Assembly (NCBI GenBank): GCA_900660155.1
Contig: CABFPE010000155.1
Span: 1,151,050 to 1,215,049 of the forward strand
Direction of reading: 5' to 3'
From: Hofstenia miamia
Taxonomy: Eukaryota > Xenacoelomorpha > Acoela > Hofsteniidae
DNA: 64,000 bases
This document shows positions 33,936-44,140 of this stretch, one piece after another (positions within the stretch are counted from its first letter, which is position 1; every line of letters starts with the position of its first letter). Made by a program: the position numbers and the translations under genes. A model generated the notes under the pieces. It did not search any database. It worked only from the letters and a program-made list of their open reading frames with translations, and was not told the DNA's origin.

Positions 33936-34566
33936 ATATTGGTGTTCAAGCTTTTATTTTATGCTTTAGGGTGCTTTTTCAAATTTTAAATTTTTATTTT
34001 AAATCTTTAGCTACTATCTTATGACTGTGACTACATTTTGCTTTTGCTTGCTTTTTTATATAGTTAATTTGTTTTTTTACATTAATAGTGAATGTTGTAT
34101 TAATATCTAAAATAACTGATTTTTATAATTAATCTGTCAATTTCGCCTATTTATGTTTTTAAACAGCTTTTGGTTTTATATTATTCTGTATACAATAATT
34201 TCTATATCAAGTATTTAAAAAATATTTCCAATATACAAATATGATGCTAAATTATCATACATTAAGTAAATTATTAAAGTTTACATGAGAAAATTATTAT
34301 TTCGTAGTTCGACACCTACATTAAGAAATCATTGATGTGTATGTAAGACATTGTTGAACCCAGCAATGTTCGTTTTTAATTCAATTTGAATGAGTTCTTT
34401 CAATCATTTTGATTTTATTGAATGTTGGCTCCTGTTACCGAGGAATCACCAAAACAGACAAATAAGGCTTCCAACAGCACTGCCGTCAACAGTTGCAAGT
34501 TGTTACAGCAACAAAGTACTGTTTATAACAAATAAAATTTAGGCATATTGGCATATTATGTGTTGT
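33936..34566. other. 3' flank of RRM exon, no further gene seen
   Basis: AT-rich, presumably 3' UTR and intergenic. No recognisable elements. Confidence 0.4.
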
Positions 34567-34700
34567 TCACTCTATCAATGCCTTTCAATTTCTTAAACAG
34601 AACATCAAATACGATCAAATTTCAAACCAATGTTGAAATCATTGATAAAGATGATTATAGCCCCAATTACATCAACAAACCCCATTGATAGAGAGTGTTT
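34567..34700. mobile_element. Possible small TIR element
   Basis: CACTCTATCAATG near 34,567 is matched by the inverted CATTGATAGAGAGTG near 34,686. A 130-bp element with 13-bp inverted ends and no coding sequence is suggested. No clear target duplication, so this is weak. Confidence 0.3.
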
Positions 34701-34789
34701 TAACGTATCAATTATATTTTATATTTATCGTGAGTCACTTCACAATTGTTTTGTGTGCTGTGCGCATTTATAACTTCTAATTTCTCGTT

Positions 34790-34942
34790 CTTTTTCACAG
34801 TTGTTCAATTTGTGCATGTTAAAATATTTACTCAATTTTTCACAATGTTGTTCTGCATAATTTATTGCTTGACTTAAGGATGTATTTCCACTAAAAAGGC
34901 ATGTATCATCGGCGGATTGAATTAATTGACAATTCGTATATT
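34790..34942 (-). mobile_element. LINE RT fragment (YADD part)
   Basis: The minus strand reads QLIQSADDTCLFSGNTSLSQ, then AINYAEQHCEKLSKYFN, the catalytic box of a CR1/jockey-type RT with SADD in place of YADD. It is the downstream half of a LINE split by the Penelope-like insertion at 34,943-35,775. Confidence 0.75.
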
Positions 34943-35775
34943 AAAATTAATAAGAACATGCTGATATATTTCTACTTACAAAGTCATCGGCAGGTTTACA
35001 AATTATTCTCCCTAAATCTACTAGATTTTACAATAATTATAATTTCTTAAATTTTAAAAAGTGGCAAGTTTAATTTATAAATATAGTCTTCTTTTGCGTT
35101 CAAACTTGTTTGCAAGGATTTTATAAAAATACTCTCAATAATTTTTAAATTACTTGATCTTGATGTCTGATGTAATATGTTAGTTTCAAAATTTACTCCG
35201 CACTTAATTAGATGATTAGATATATTAGAACTGGTCTCATGTTCTTTAATTCTTCTTGATAGTTGCCTACTAGAAAAACCAAGATAATATTCACCACAGG
35301 TGCATTTTATTTGATAATTATATTTGGTTTCTTCAGTTGTAGATTTTAATTGCAATTTCGTTCTTAGTTTATGATTGTTATATATAAATCTAACTTGTTC
35401 GTTAGTTATTGATATTTTTCTGAGTTCTTTGATCATGTTTTCAGGGGAGAGTCCTCTATATTCGATCTTAAAACAATGTTCATAATTATTGTTTTTTGAT
35501 CTTTTGTTCTTAATTAAAATGTCTTCTAATGATTTCTTAATATATCGATGTATGAAATTATTTGGATATTCATTTTTCTTTAATTCGATCTTAAGTTTTC
35601 CTATTTCTTGGTTAATTTTTCTATATGTGCTGCAATTGTCAAATATTGATGAATACATCCTTTAATTAATGATATTTGGCAATTTAAAGGCGTATTTGAG
35701 TTGTAGTTCAATAACAATCCTTTGTAAGTCGAAATATATCTGCATGTTCTTATTAAGTTTAATTAAGCTGATAAA
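34943..35775 (-). mobile_element. Penelope-like element inserted in LINE
   Basis: The minus-strand frame at 35,047-35,658 ends in a GIY-YIG endonuclease (CTCGEYYLGFSSRQLSRRIK, then EH) and the typical C-terminal KIIESIFIKSLQ...LNAKEDY block, preceded by the connector region. The 5' part with the reverse transcriptase is missing, as is common for 5'-truncated copies. A 12-bp target duplication AATTCGTATATT flanks it (34,931-34,942 and 35,776-35,787). The two ends carry inverted copies of a short repeat (34,947-34,990 and about 35,719-35,757) that contains a decayed hammerhead-like core. It is a broken but fairly young fossil. Confidence 0.85.
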
Positions 35776-35930
35776 AATTCGTATATTGCTGCATGTCGTT
35801 TACATGTATGTTAAAAAGTAACGGTCCTAGAATGGTACTTTGCGGTACTCCGTTTTTTAAAGGTAGCCAATTAAAAAAAGTATTATTTAATTTGACGCAC
35901 AGAACTCTATTAGTTAGTGGGAAATCTTAA
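35776..35930 (-). mobile_element. LINE RT fragment (motif 4 part)
   Basis: The minus strand reads LNNTFFNWLPLKNGVPQSTI, then LGPLLFNIHVNDMQQYTN, RT motif 4 of the CR1/jockey type. It runs up to the target duplication of the Penelope-like insertion, and the frame resumes on the other side at 34,930. The 5' part of the LINE ends near 35,930. Confidence 0.8.
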
Positions 35931-36009
35931 ATGGTTGAATAATTTTACATCTAAGAATATAAAATCATATAAAGAACAAAGTTTTATATAAGTTGAGAAA
36001 AATTCAAAT

Positions 36010-36138
36010 TGCAGCCAATGTCACCGCTCTCTCAGGGGAAAATGCGTTCGGTGTGCAGTTTGTAATTATATTCATGTCGGTTGTTCTGGTCTTCGTTCCT
36101 CCGCAGATTAGAAATTAGGATTTATCTGTCCATCTTGT
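36010..36138 (+). pseudogene. PHD finger of the LINE-like element
   Basis: Pattern C-x2-C, x11, C-x2-C, x3, H-x2-C, then C-x2-C, with the typical IHVGCSGL run after the His. It is in the same frame as the RT at 36,193 but separated from it by stops. PHD fingers read histone H3 tails in host proteins; in a retroelement this could guide target choice, which is inference. Confidence 0.65.
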
Positions 36139-37555
36139 GATTGTTCAACGAAAAATATTGCAACAACGAGTCTCACTCAACAGATGAATTAGTTGTCAAT
36201 TTCCAATCTCACGATTTCCCTTGATGATTCTATTTTAATAACGGAATCCTTTACTAAATCTTCTTTATCAGAGAGCAATTCCACCATTGATTTACTGAAT
36301 CGGATTTTTCGTAGCAGAAGGTCGATTCTCAAGCGTGTACCTAAAGAAGCAGTTTTTCAACTTTTTCAACTATATATCCGTTGCCTGAATAAAGTCATTG
36401 ACGATCATGACAATTTAGACAATTGGGCGCTTTTGCTTTGCATTCCAACTTTCTGCTTAAAGGCAAGACAGAATTCGAAGAAGCTTCCACAACTTGCATC
36501 TTCCAATAAGAAGCTCATTAGCAATTATAGTATGAAAGTTATTTCTGAATTTGATCCCCATGATTTTCATCATTCTTCTAAGTCGTCTAAGCGTGATAGC
36601 AGAGATATTATACAGGCTAAGGTTGAAGATGCTGATGTCAAGGGTGCCATTCGTCTGTCCAGCAGCACGTATGGTATGGCAACTAGCACACCTAAAGTGG
36701 TTGAACAACTTAAGAATCTTCATCCTACTAGTCAGTTGCCAAATATTCAATCAATGAATTCATTTCCTGTTTCTATCAGTCCAAAGAAGGTTTTAGATGC
36801 AATTCGCTCATTTCACCCAGGTTCTGCTGGTGGTCCAGATGGTCTTCGCCTACAGGTTCTACGTGACCTCAGTAAGGAGAGCAATGGAATTTATGCATAC
36901 AATTTCGTAGAATGTCTTACCCAATTTGGTAATTGCAGGCAAAATTCCGAATTGCATCCGTCCAATCTTCTTTGGTGCAAACCTGTTTGCTCTCCAGAAA
37001 AAAATGGCAAGTTGAGATCAATTGCAGTTGGCGGGACTCTCCGGCGGCTGTGTGGAAAAGTTGTGGGTAGATTGCTCCTGGATGTCTCCCTACAATTGAA
37101 GAAGCACAGGCTTTGGATTTATGGTTAAAGCTGTCTAATAATTCGCAAACTACAGTTGGACAAGCTTCTACTATTCAAAGGAATTGGTCTTTTCCTGTTT
37201 TCAAACAACTAGAGAGTTTCCTAGTGAGACATATGTCTGAAAAAGATCTTGCAAGATTTCAGGCAATTCAATGCAATCTAGCTGGAGCATGGCTCAATGT
37301 TCTTCCTCCAAACAAACTTAATCTGAATTTGAACAATGTCACTTTGCGTATTAGTGTTGCCTCTATACTAGGTGTTCGTTTATGTGAACAACATACCTGT
37401 ATTTGTAGTGCACATATTTCAACTGATGGTCTACATGGATTGTCTTGTAAGAAAAGCGCTGGTCGTTTTGCACGTCATTCTCAATTGAATAACCTTTTTA
37501 AGCGCACTTTTTCAATGATCGACGTCCCGTCCCTTCAATTTGGGAACCACCAGGA

Positions 37556-37978
37556 TTGTTTAGAAAAGATGGGAAACGACCTGATGGCGTGACTACTGTT
37601 CCTTGGTCAAGAGGAAGCTCCTTAGTGTGGGACGTAACAGTAGTTGATGCAATTGCTCTCAGTCGGATTTCAACTTTTGCTCCTGCTAAAGCTGCAACAG
37701 ATGCTGAATCCCGAAAAATATTTAAATATTGGGACATTGTTCAACAAGGCAATATATTTCAACCCCTAGCTTTTGAATGTCAAGGCAGTGCAGGTAAATT
37801 AACTAGATACTTTTTTTCCCAACTTGGCAAGTCCCTAATATTTTCTTCAAAGGAACCACCTGCAGCAGAGTATTTTAAACAACGTTTGTGTATTATAATT
37901 CAGCAGACAAATGCCGCTTGTATTTTGGGAACTATAGAAGTTGAATCTGCATTAGAAGAATTATTTTATGTCTTCTAG
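37556..37978 (+). pseudogene. Restriction-like (PD-(D/E)XK) nuclease domain of the element
   Basis: 140 codons with RPDG and, about 15 residues on, WDVTVVD, the PD...D-V pattern of the REL endonuclease in R2/CRE/NeSL-type LINEs, followed by KYWDIVQQGNIFQPLAFECQ, which contains the conserved E-C-Q strand. The domain looks largely intact. Confidence 0.65.
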
Positions 37979-38211
37979 ATAGTTTGAACATTAAGAAAAT
38001 ACAAATTTAGGAAATATTGACAAGCATCAACTTACTCATGTAATTAAAGCCTTTTGATTTGATGTCAAGTAAAAGTCAAATGCCAAATTGAAGAACAAAG
38101 TGGTACAGGGATGATGTCCAGAAAATAAAGTTAGCCCGAGTAAAAAAAAATTTATGGAGTTCATTAAATGAGGAAAAAAAATTACAAATATTGTCAATTC
38201 AAGTCTTTCAT
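37979..38211. other. No gene recognised
   Basis: Spacer between the PHD/REL element and the next LINE (opposite strand). Confidence 0.4.
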
Positions 38212-38604
38212 TTAAAGAAGATAATTTATAATTTGAACTATAATTCGGATTACTAAACATTTTATTGTACATACATAGATTTCTATAAATTGCTTAGTAT
38301 TATTAAATTTAATTGTTAGATAACTAGATATTAATTTAACGCTACTTTCAGAAAATCCTAGCTTTTCTAATTTCATATATAACATATCGTGATTAATAGT
38401 GTCAAAAGCTTTTGAAAAATCGAGGCAGGTCTCTGCAACAAATTGGTCAGAGTCAAGAGATGATCGCCAATTTTCGGTAGCATACAAAAGATCATCAGTT
38501 GAAACATTTTTGCGGAAACCAAATTGTGTTTTTAATATTAATTGGTGTTTTTTATATTCAAAACATGCATATTTTTTATCATAAAAAAATAAGTTAAGTA
38601 GCAA
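38212..38604 (-). mobile_element. LINE RT fragment
   Basis: The minus strand reads KTQFGFRKNVSTDDLLYATE and then CLDFSKAFDTINHDMLYMKL, RT motifs 2 and A (catalytic Asp in LDFSKAFD) of a CR1/L2/jockey LINE. Motif 4 and YADD are not found. With the ORF1 relic directly upstream on the same strand it may be one internally deleted copy. Confidence 0.8.
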
Positions 38605-38704
38605 TAGAAGGATTAACCATTTTCAATAAAAATTATTTTTAGCATTTAAATGATGAAATTTCCATAGCCTGAGCGTCGTTAGTAACTGCACAAAATATAA
38701 ATAT

Positions 38705-39703
38705 TTACAAGACATTAAAAGTTAGGAAAGATCTTAGCTTGTGAATTTCTGCTAGTGTGAAGAAATTAGGCGGCGGAGATGACAGGGCGGAAGCGGAGGT
38801 TTTATCAAAAGGCTGTAGTGCGCGTTGATTAGACCAATTAAACTGATGAGGCGGAAAAACGTATTGGCACTGCTGGTGCTCGAACGTGGGCGACGTGAAG
38901 GTAGCTTTGAGTACGGGGCAGTGCTTCATCAAAGAATTCTTTAATCTTGCGCGCTAGTGTTGAGTAACCTCTGCTTTAGAAATGGATACCATCCTGTGCA
39001 AGTAATTTACGATTGACGTTATGTCCTAAATAAAAAGATTGAAAGTTTTGGTGGATAAGAAAATTAAGTTCTTGAATCTTTTTATTCAATGTGCTATCAT
39101 CTGGAAACGGTGCGACTCACAAAAATTACAGCAGACCTAAAAATATGTTTAAAAGCGTTAATTATATTATTAAATAACATAGTGTACTCTGATTTGTGTT
39201 GCATTACATCATTTCTGCAAGCGGTATATTTTTAATTTTGTCTAACGGCGTGTATTCTTTAATTGTTTCTGCCATTTCTTCTATGGTTGCTCCGGACAAT
39301 GAATGTACGGCAACTGTGTATTTTTTATTAGGGCGGGTGCTTTTAGGTATAGATATATGGAGGTTCCTAAAATAAGCATACCTGGATCTGTTCGTAGTCG
39401 TTTGGCGCGGCGTTTTCGTACGTCGGGTGTTTGTGCGGAGATGGATAAATTTGTGATGATTGCTGATGTTGCGACGGTTTTCTTTTCTGGAATTTTGAAC
39501 TACGGAACTTCCTTTTCTTCATGTGTTAGAGTGGTGTGGAATAAGCTGTGCAATATTAAAAGCTCTTCCTTTGATAGATTGTTCAAGGGAGCTGGAAGTT
39601 TAGCAGATGTGATTCTGCTAAGTTCACTCGTTATGAAGTTCTTACTACTGAGTGAGCGGAGGACGGAGAGCTCATCATGACAGACCACTCGCGGAGAAAT
39701 CAT
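38705..39703 (-). mobile_element. LINE ORF1 relic with SGNH esterase domain
   Basis: The minus strand, in shifting frames, gives LILGTSIYLYL (block I, with GTS in place of GDS), HSLSGATIEEMAETIKEYTP (block II region) and, near 38,985, LAQDGIHF followed by GYSTLARKIK (block V, DxxH). This SGNH-hydrolase (esterase) layout is known from ORF1 of CR1/L2-type LINEs. The N-terminal part at 39,500-39,703 (KLPAPLNNLSKEELLILHSL) is a charged helix. Several frame changes and stops make it inactive. Confidence 0.6.
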
Positions 39704-40200
39704 ATCAGCGTATGATGATTTGTGCAGTGATGTACGCAGACAATTTGTTGTCCGATTAAGATTAGATTTTATTATTATTTTTGTTCATGTTTTGTAGTTA
39801 TTTTGTTTTTTGTGTTATATATTTTTCGTAGATATTTAATCCATTCGGCTTGAATTTACTGCTTAGTAGTTGTTTGTAATAGTTTCGTTCACCCTGCTTA
39901 AAAACAATGTTATGGTCTCTTATCCGTGCAATGTTGGTATGTAGCTAAAAAATTTTTATCTATACTAAGGATTAATTAAGAAAATATCGCAGCTGTTAAC
40001 ATCAAAACAGCTTCTTTAACTGTCAACAACAAAATTGGAATTCCTGAACAAATGTTTTTTATTAGACTTAGCAGCAAATGTGTTGTCTTGAATCAAAATC
40101 ATGTCCTTGTAGGCAAGTGGTTGGATGCCGTGGCTAGATTATTTATGCAAATGCTTAATACATGAAACATACACATTACTTATTGTTAAGGATCTTGAAT
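39704..40200. other. No gene recognised
   Basis: AT-rich spacer between two LINE relics of the same strand; it may include 5' or 3' UTR of either. Confidence 0.4.
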
Positions 40201-41495
40201 AATTTTAAACTACTACAAAATTTTCAAATGAATGTAGTGTATTATTGTCACTGAGTAGGCATTGTCTATTAAAGAGGAATGTTCGCAATTTCTGAATTTC
40301 TTGTAATTTTTTTCAAATTTAATTTCTCTATTTAAGTTATTCCATAATTTAGTTGCTGTGTGGTGAAAACTATTGGAATGTTTATCCAAGCATAAAAATG
40401 TTTGAGAACGTTCATTTAATTTAATATACTGTTTTAAAAACGAAATTGCAACTTGACCAAATTTGAATTTTAATAATATTGATAACATATGCATTTGAAT
40501 TTGATAATAAGGGGATAATATTTTGTATTTTAATCGGTAATCGGATGAATTGTCATGTTTTTGTGAAAATTGAGTATTTTAAGGGACCAATTAATAGTTT
40601 TAAACAGGAGGATGCGACGTTTTGAATTAATATTTGTAAAGAAGAATGAGCAATATTGAAAGTGTGAAAGCCAGAGTGCATTTATTAATTGTTTGTGGTA
40701 CGTATTTGAAATATTTCTGAAATGATAAAGATACCTAACTCCAGAGCCAATTTTTTAATTTCGTCATAAAGAATTGTTCGAAATTTAAAATATTGTCAAT
40801 TTCAACATCTAAATAGTTACTAGATTTGCTTTGATTTATTGGTACATTATGTAATTTAAGTTCTATGTTTTTTGTGAGATTTCTGTTTGTCTTATTGGAG
40901 AATAGTATAATTGTGTTCTTTCAATATTTACTTTCAATTGATTATTTGAGAAATATTTTTTGTTAAATTTTCGATGTCATATTGGAGATTTTTAGTGGCA
41001 TTAAAGGCATTTATATCAGTACTTATAAGACAGGTATCATCTGCATATTGATAAATTTTACTGTTTTTTACATGTTATGTCATTAACATAGATTGCAAAT
41101 AGACTAGGTCCGAGAACTGTGGAACCCCACGGTCCGTTATAATATATTTTGATTTTTTACCATTAAGTATAACTCTTTGCTGTCGATTTTTAAGGGAAGT
41201 CATTATTAAGTTAATAGATTTGGTATCAAAGTTATAATATATGAATTTGTCCTTTAATATGTCAAAATTCATTGAGTTAAAAACTTTGCTCAAATCAGGA
41301 AGTGAGTGCAACACAACTACATTTGCTTAGGGTTAAATTAGATATTATTTGTTATTATTATTGCATCTTGATTGCTGTAACCATTACGAAAACCAAATTT
41401 TTTTTTGAAAGAATATTTTCAGATATCAATATACATTTATTTGATTATTTAATAATTTTTCAAATAGGTTACTAAATTGATGGCCAATGCGAAAT
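40201..41495 (-). mobile_element. LINE relic, RT to C-terminus
   Basis: On the minus strand, from right to left: KFGFRNGYSNQDAI (motif 2), DLSKVFNSMNFDILKDKFIY (motif A; the Asp precedes LSK), NGKKSKYIITDRGVPQ (motif 4), LGPSLFAIYVNDI, IYQYADDTCLISTD (catalytic box), the thumb, and the C-terminal FHHTATKLWNNLNREI at 40,213-40,494. This is a third, distinct CR1/jockey-type LINE. The frame breaks at motif 4 and several times in the thumb. The 5' side is cut by the Penelope-like element at about 41,500. Confidence 0.8.
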
Positions 41496-41499
41496 TTAA

Positions 41500-43570
41500 T
41501 AAAAACAGACTAAGACAGATATATATTTCGCTCAACTTGAGCATCGTCAATTAACAAAATTTTCCCTCTACATGTGCATTATTCAATTAAAAGATATTAT
41601 TAGTAATTATACGTTGATTAGAGGTAATTTTTGCTGATATATGTAGTCATCTTTGGTGTAAAGAATTGGCTGAATTGATCTTATGTATATACTTTCGATT
41701 ACTTTTGAATTTTTGCAGATGGTTGATCCTAAAATTTTGATCTCATAATATAATTCACATTTTCTTAGGTGTTTTGATATTGTTGACTTAGTTCTGTGTT
41801 CTTTTATTCTTCTGCTTAGTTGTCTGCTACTATATCCAATATAGTCCTTACCACAGATGCAATTTATTTTATAGATAACATTGGACTTATCGGATATCTT
41901 TGTCATTGATTTTAATTCTAGGTTTTGACTAAGCTTTCGCGTTGTATAAAAAATGTTATATTTTCTTTTATATAATTTATTCTTCGTATTTGATTAATCA
42001 TATCTATTGTGTGTTTGCCTCTATATTCAATTTTGAAAATGTGTTCAAAATTCGAATATTTTCGTTTTGTTGTTCAATATTTCATCCAGTTTCCTTAATA
42101 AATTTGTTATTGAAATTGCTTGGATATTCGTTTTTCTTCAGATTCGACTTTAGTTTGATTATTTCTTGGTTTATGATTTCATAAGAACTTGAGACATCAA
42201 GAATTCGATGCATTGCTCTTTAAATTAGTGCTATTGTGAATGCTACAGGTGAAAGTTAATTGAAATTTAAAACAACCCGTATCGATTGGCTTTCTATAAA
42301 TTCCGTTAACAAAGCCGTTTGCTGTCCTGTTAATATTCAAATTTAGAAAATGGAAATTTTTGTTAAGTTCTTTTTCCATTGTATATTTTATGTTGTCATC
42401 TATTGTATTTTGATTTGTTAGTAATTTTAATTTCTGCATCTTCTTCATTGTTTACTATAGCAAATATATCGTCCATATATCTTTCATAAAAATGAAATCT
42501 GATGCTATTTGATGTATAATGTTTCTCAATAAAGTTGAAATATATGTTAGCTAGGGTTCGGCTTAAGGAATTACCCATAGCTAAGCCATCTTTCTGCAAG
42601 TAAACTTTTCCCTTAAATTCCATTAATGAATTTTTCGTTGCAAGCATTAAGAGCGTCTTTGTTGTTCCGTAATTTAGATCGTAAATCGTTATGTCGTTGC
42701 TTTTTAAATTTTTATTACTATATCTATGGCTTTTTCTAGAGAAACATTGGCGTATGATGCCATAAACTTACACGGATCTTGTTTCATAATATTATAAAAA
42801 ATATGTTTCGTAATTCGTGTTTATTTTTGCTTCAGGTAATCTGCATAATATATCATTTAGTGTCGGATAGTTTTTTTAATCATGGAGCAACATGAACTTG
42901 CAATAGAACGAAGTGGTATTTTTGTGGATCTTTGCAAGGCCATGTACTTTTGAGACATAACCACCAGTTGATTTGCAATTTTTATAAAATTCTTCAGAGG
43001 TTTTTATTTGTTTTTTTTAAAGTAGCAATTCTGCATTAAATTTGTTTTCATAGACAATTGCAGGAGAGTTTTTTGTATTTTCTTTTGTTTCTATCTTTTC
43101 AAACTCTTCACCATTTAAAATGTCTAACATTTCATTGTTGTAGTCGTCATTATTAATGATTGCAATTCCTATTCCTTTATCATAATGTATAGCTTCTAGA
43201 TTGTTTTTATTCAAAAAATTTTTCAATTTTTTTAAATTTCTATCAGTTTTTCCTTTTAGAGGATTATGTATATATTTATGCATTATGCCCGTGAGCATTG
43301 ATTGAGATTCTTTAGAAAATTAATCTTTAGTTGATAATAAATTTGTTAAATTTTCAAGTTCTGTAAATATATCAAGTTTGTTAAAGTAACTTTAGATGAT
43401 TTGCATAGGACCCTTTTCAAGTATTTTTAGAAGATCGTCAGTAATTGAAACATTCGTCATGTTTTGAACAGTGTTTTTAAGATTAAAAATATTTATAGAT
43501 TGCTTTTTGCACAACCATTATATTTTTTCTTTTGTGATTCATTTTTCTTTTTGATTATTCTATTTGTAAA
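41500..43570 (-). mobile_element. Penelope-like element, longer copy
   Basis: On the minus strand, in order: an N-terminal RT part at 43,017-43,298 (EAIHYDKGIGIAIINNDDYN); RT core at 42,396-42,647 (QKDGLAMGNSLSRTLANIYF, then ERYMDDIFAI with the catalytic MDD); connector at 42,197-42,448; and a GIY-YIG endonuclease at 41,607-41,906 (CICGKDYIGYSSRQLSRRIK). A hammerhead-like motif follows at 41,518-41,550. About 2.1 kb remain; the element is broken in many places but all main parts are recognisable. It lies between a LINE and a mariner relic. Confidence 0.85.
41518..41550 (-). ncRNA. Hammerhead-ribozyme-like motif in Penelope-like 3' region
   Basis: The minus strand reads TTGACGA, then a GCTC/GAGC hairpin with loop AAGTT, then GAAAT. 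That is the hammerhead core CUGANGA-stem II-GAAA except that the first C is T. Hammerhead motifs are known in the terminal repeats of Penelope-like elements. I could not place convincing stems I and III, so activity is doubtful. Confidence 0.5.
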
Positions 43571-43574
43571 AAGA

Positions 43575-44140
43575 CGGATGCAATTAAAAATAAAGGCATT
43601 AACATCACCATCTAGGTTTTTTCTGTAGTAAATACCAATGTTTTACTAGAGCAAAAACGTGCAAAATTCTGATGAATGTCAGCTACACAGGCTTTATTTG
43701 ATGACTTGGTGACAAGTGACCGTAAATAAATCAACTTCTCGTCGATAAAGGTCACTTTGTTAGTGTCAGTAGAATGAAAGTCGTTAATCCAGACAAAGGC
43801 ACTGGACACGAGGGTCCTTATTGTTTTGAATTAGTTCATGAGGAACCCATTGACCGCACATGTTTCTGAGTTTCAAATGAGCGTGGAGAATGTTTAGAAT
43901 AGAACCGTGACTCGCATCAACTTCTTCTATTTGACGAGTGGAAATGTGCCATTTATCCTCAATCAATATCTTCACCTTTTCTATATTGGAATGAAAATAT
44001 GCATCGTTCTGCCTTTTCGAGGTGCATCTTGAAAGCTTGGCCGGCTTCCATCTTCTAACTCTTTGAGAATGCAGAATCCTGCAGCTCGAGATGGTGCCTG
44101 CCTTTTTATACATTCAAAAGAAGCATATAAATTTGAGACG
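43575..44140 (-). mobile_element. Mariner-like transposase relic
   Basis: The minus strand at 43,784-44,113 encodes an N-terminal helix-turn-helix region ending in HISTRQIEEVDASHGSILNI followed by LHAHLKLRNMCGQWVPHELI, the mariner (HILHEHLGMRKVCARWVPH) signature. A second frame at 43,612-43,809 continues with NKVTFIDEKLIYL, the region around the first catalytic Asp (here FIDEK). The remaining DDE part is absent, probably displaced by the neighbouring Penelope-like copy. No TIR was found. Confidence 0.75.

Larger units (their letters stand above)
35990..37978 (+). mobile_element. LINE-like element: PHD finger, RT, zinc motif, restriction-like nuclease
   Basis: In order on the plus strand: a PHD-type zinc finger at about 36,010-36,138 (CSQCHRS, CVRCAVCNYIHVGC, CPSC); the N-terminal part of a reverse transcriptase at 36,193-37,128 (SAGGPDGLR, then LRSIAVGGTLRRLCGKVVG); a Cys/His motif at about 37,380-37,470 (CEQHTCICSAH...GLHGLSC); and a PD-(D/E)XK restriction-like nuclease at 37,556-37,978 (GKRPDGVT...SLVWDVTVVDA). 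C-terminal nucleases of this type occur in R2-like early-branching LINEs. The RT palm, including the catalytic Asp pair, is missing at about 37,100-37,130, stops lie in and just after the PHD finger, and the frame shifts twice. It is dead as found. Confidence 0.75.

Noticed and set aside
36457-36750. 97-codon minus-strand frame
   Set aside because: Antisense shadow of the PHD/RT element.
39303-39680. 125-codon plus-strand frame
   Set aside because: It is the antisense of the LINE ORF1 esterase relic.
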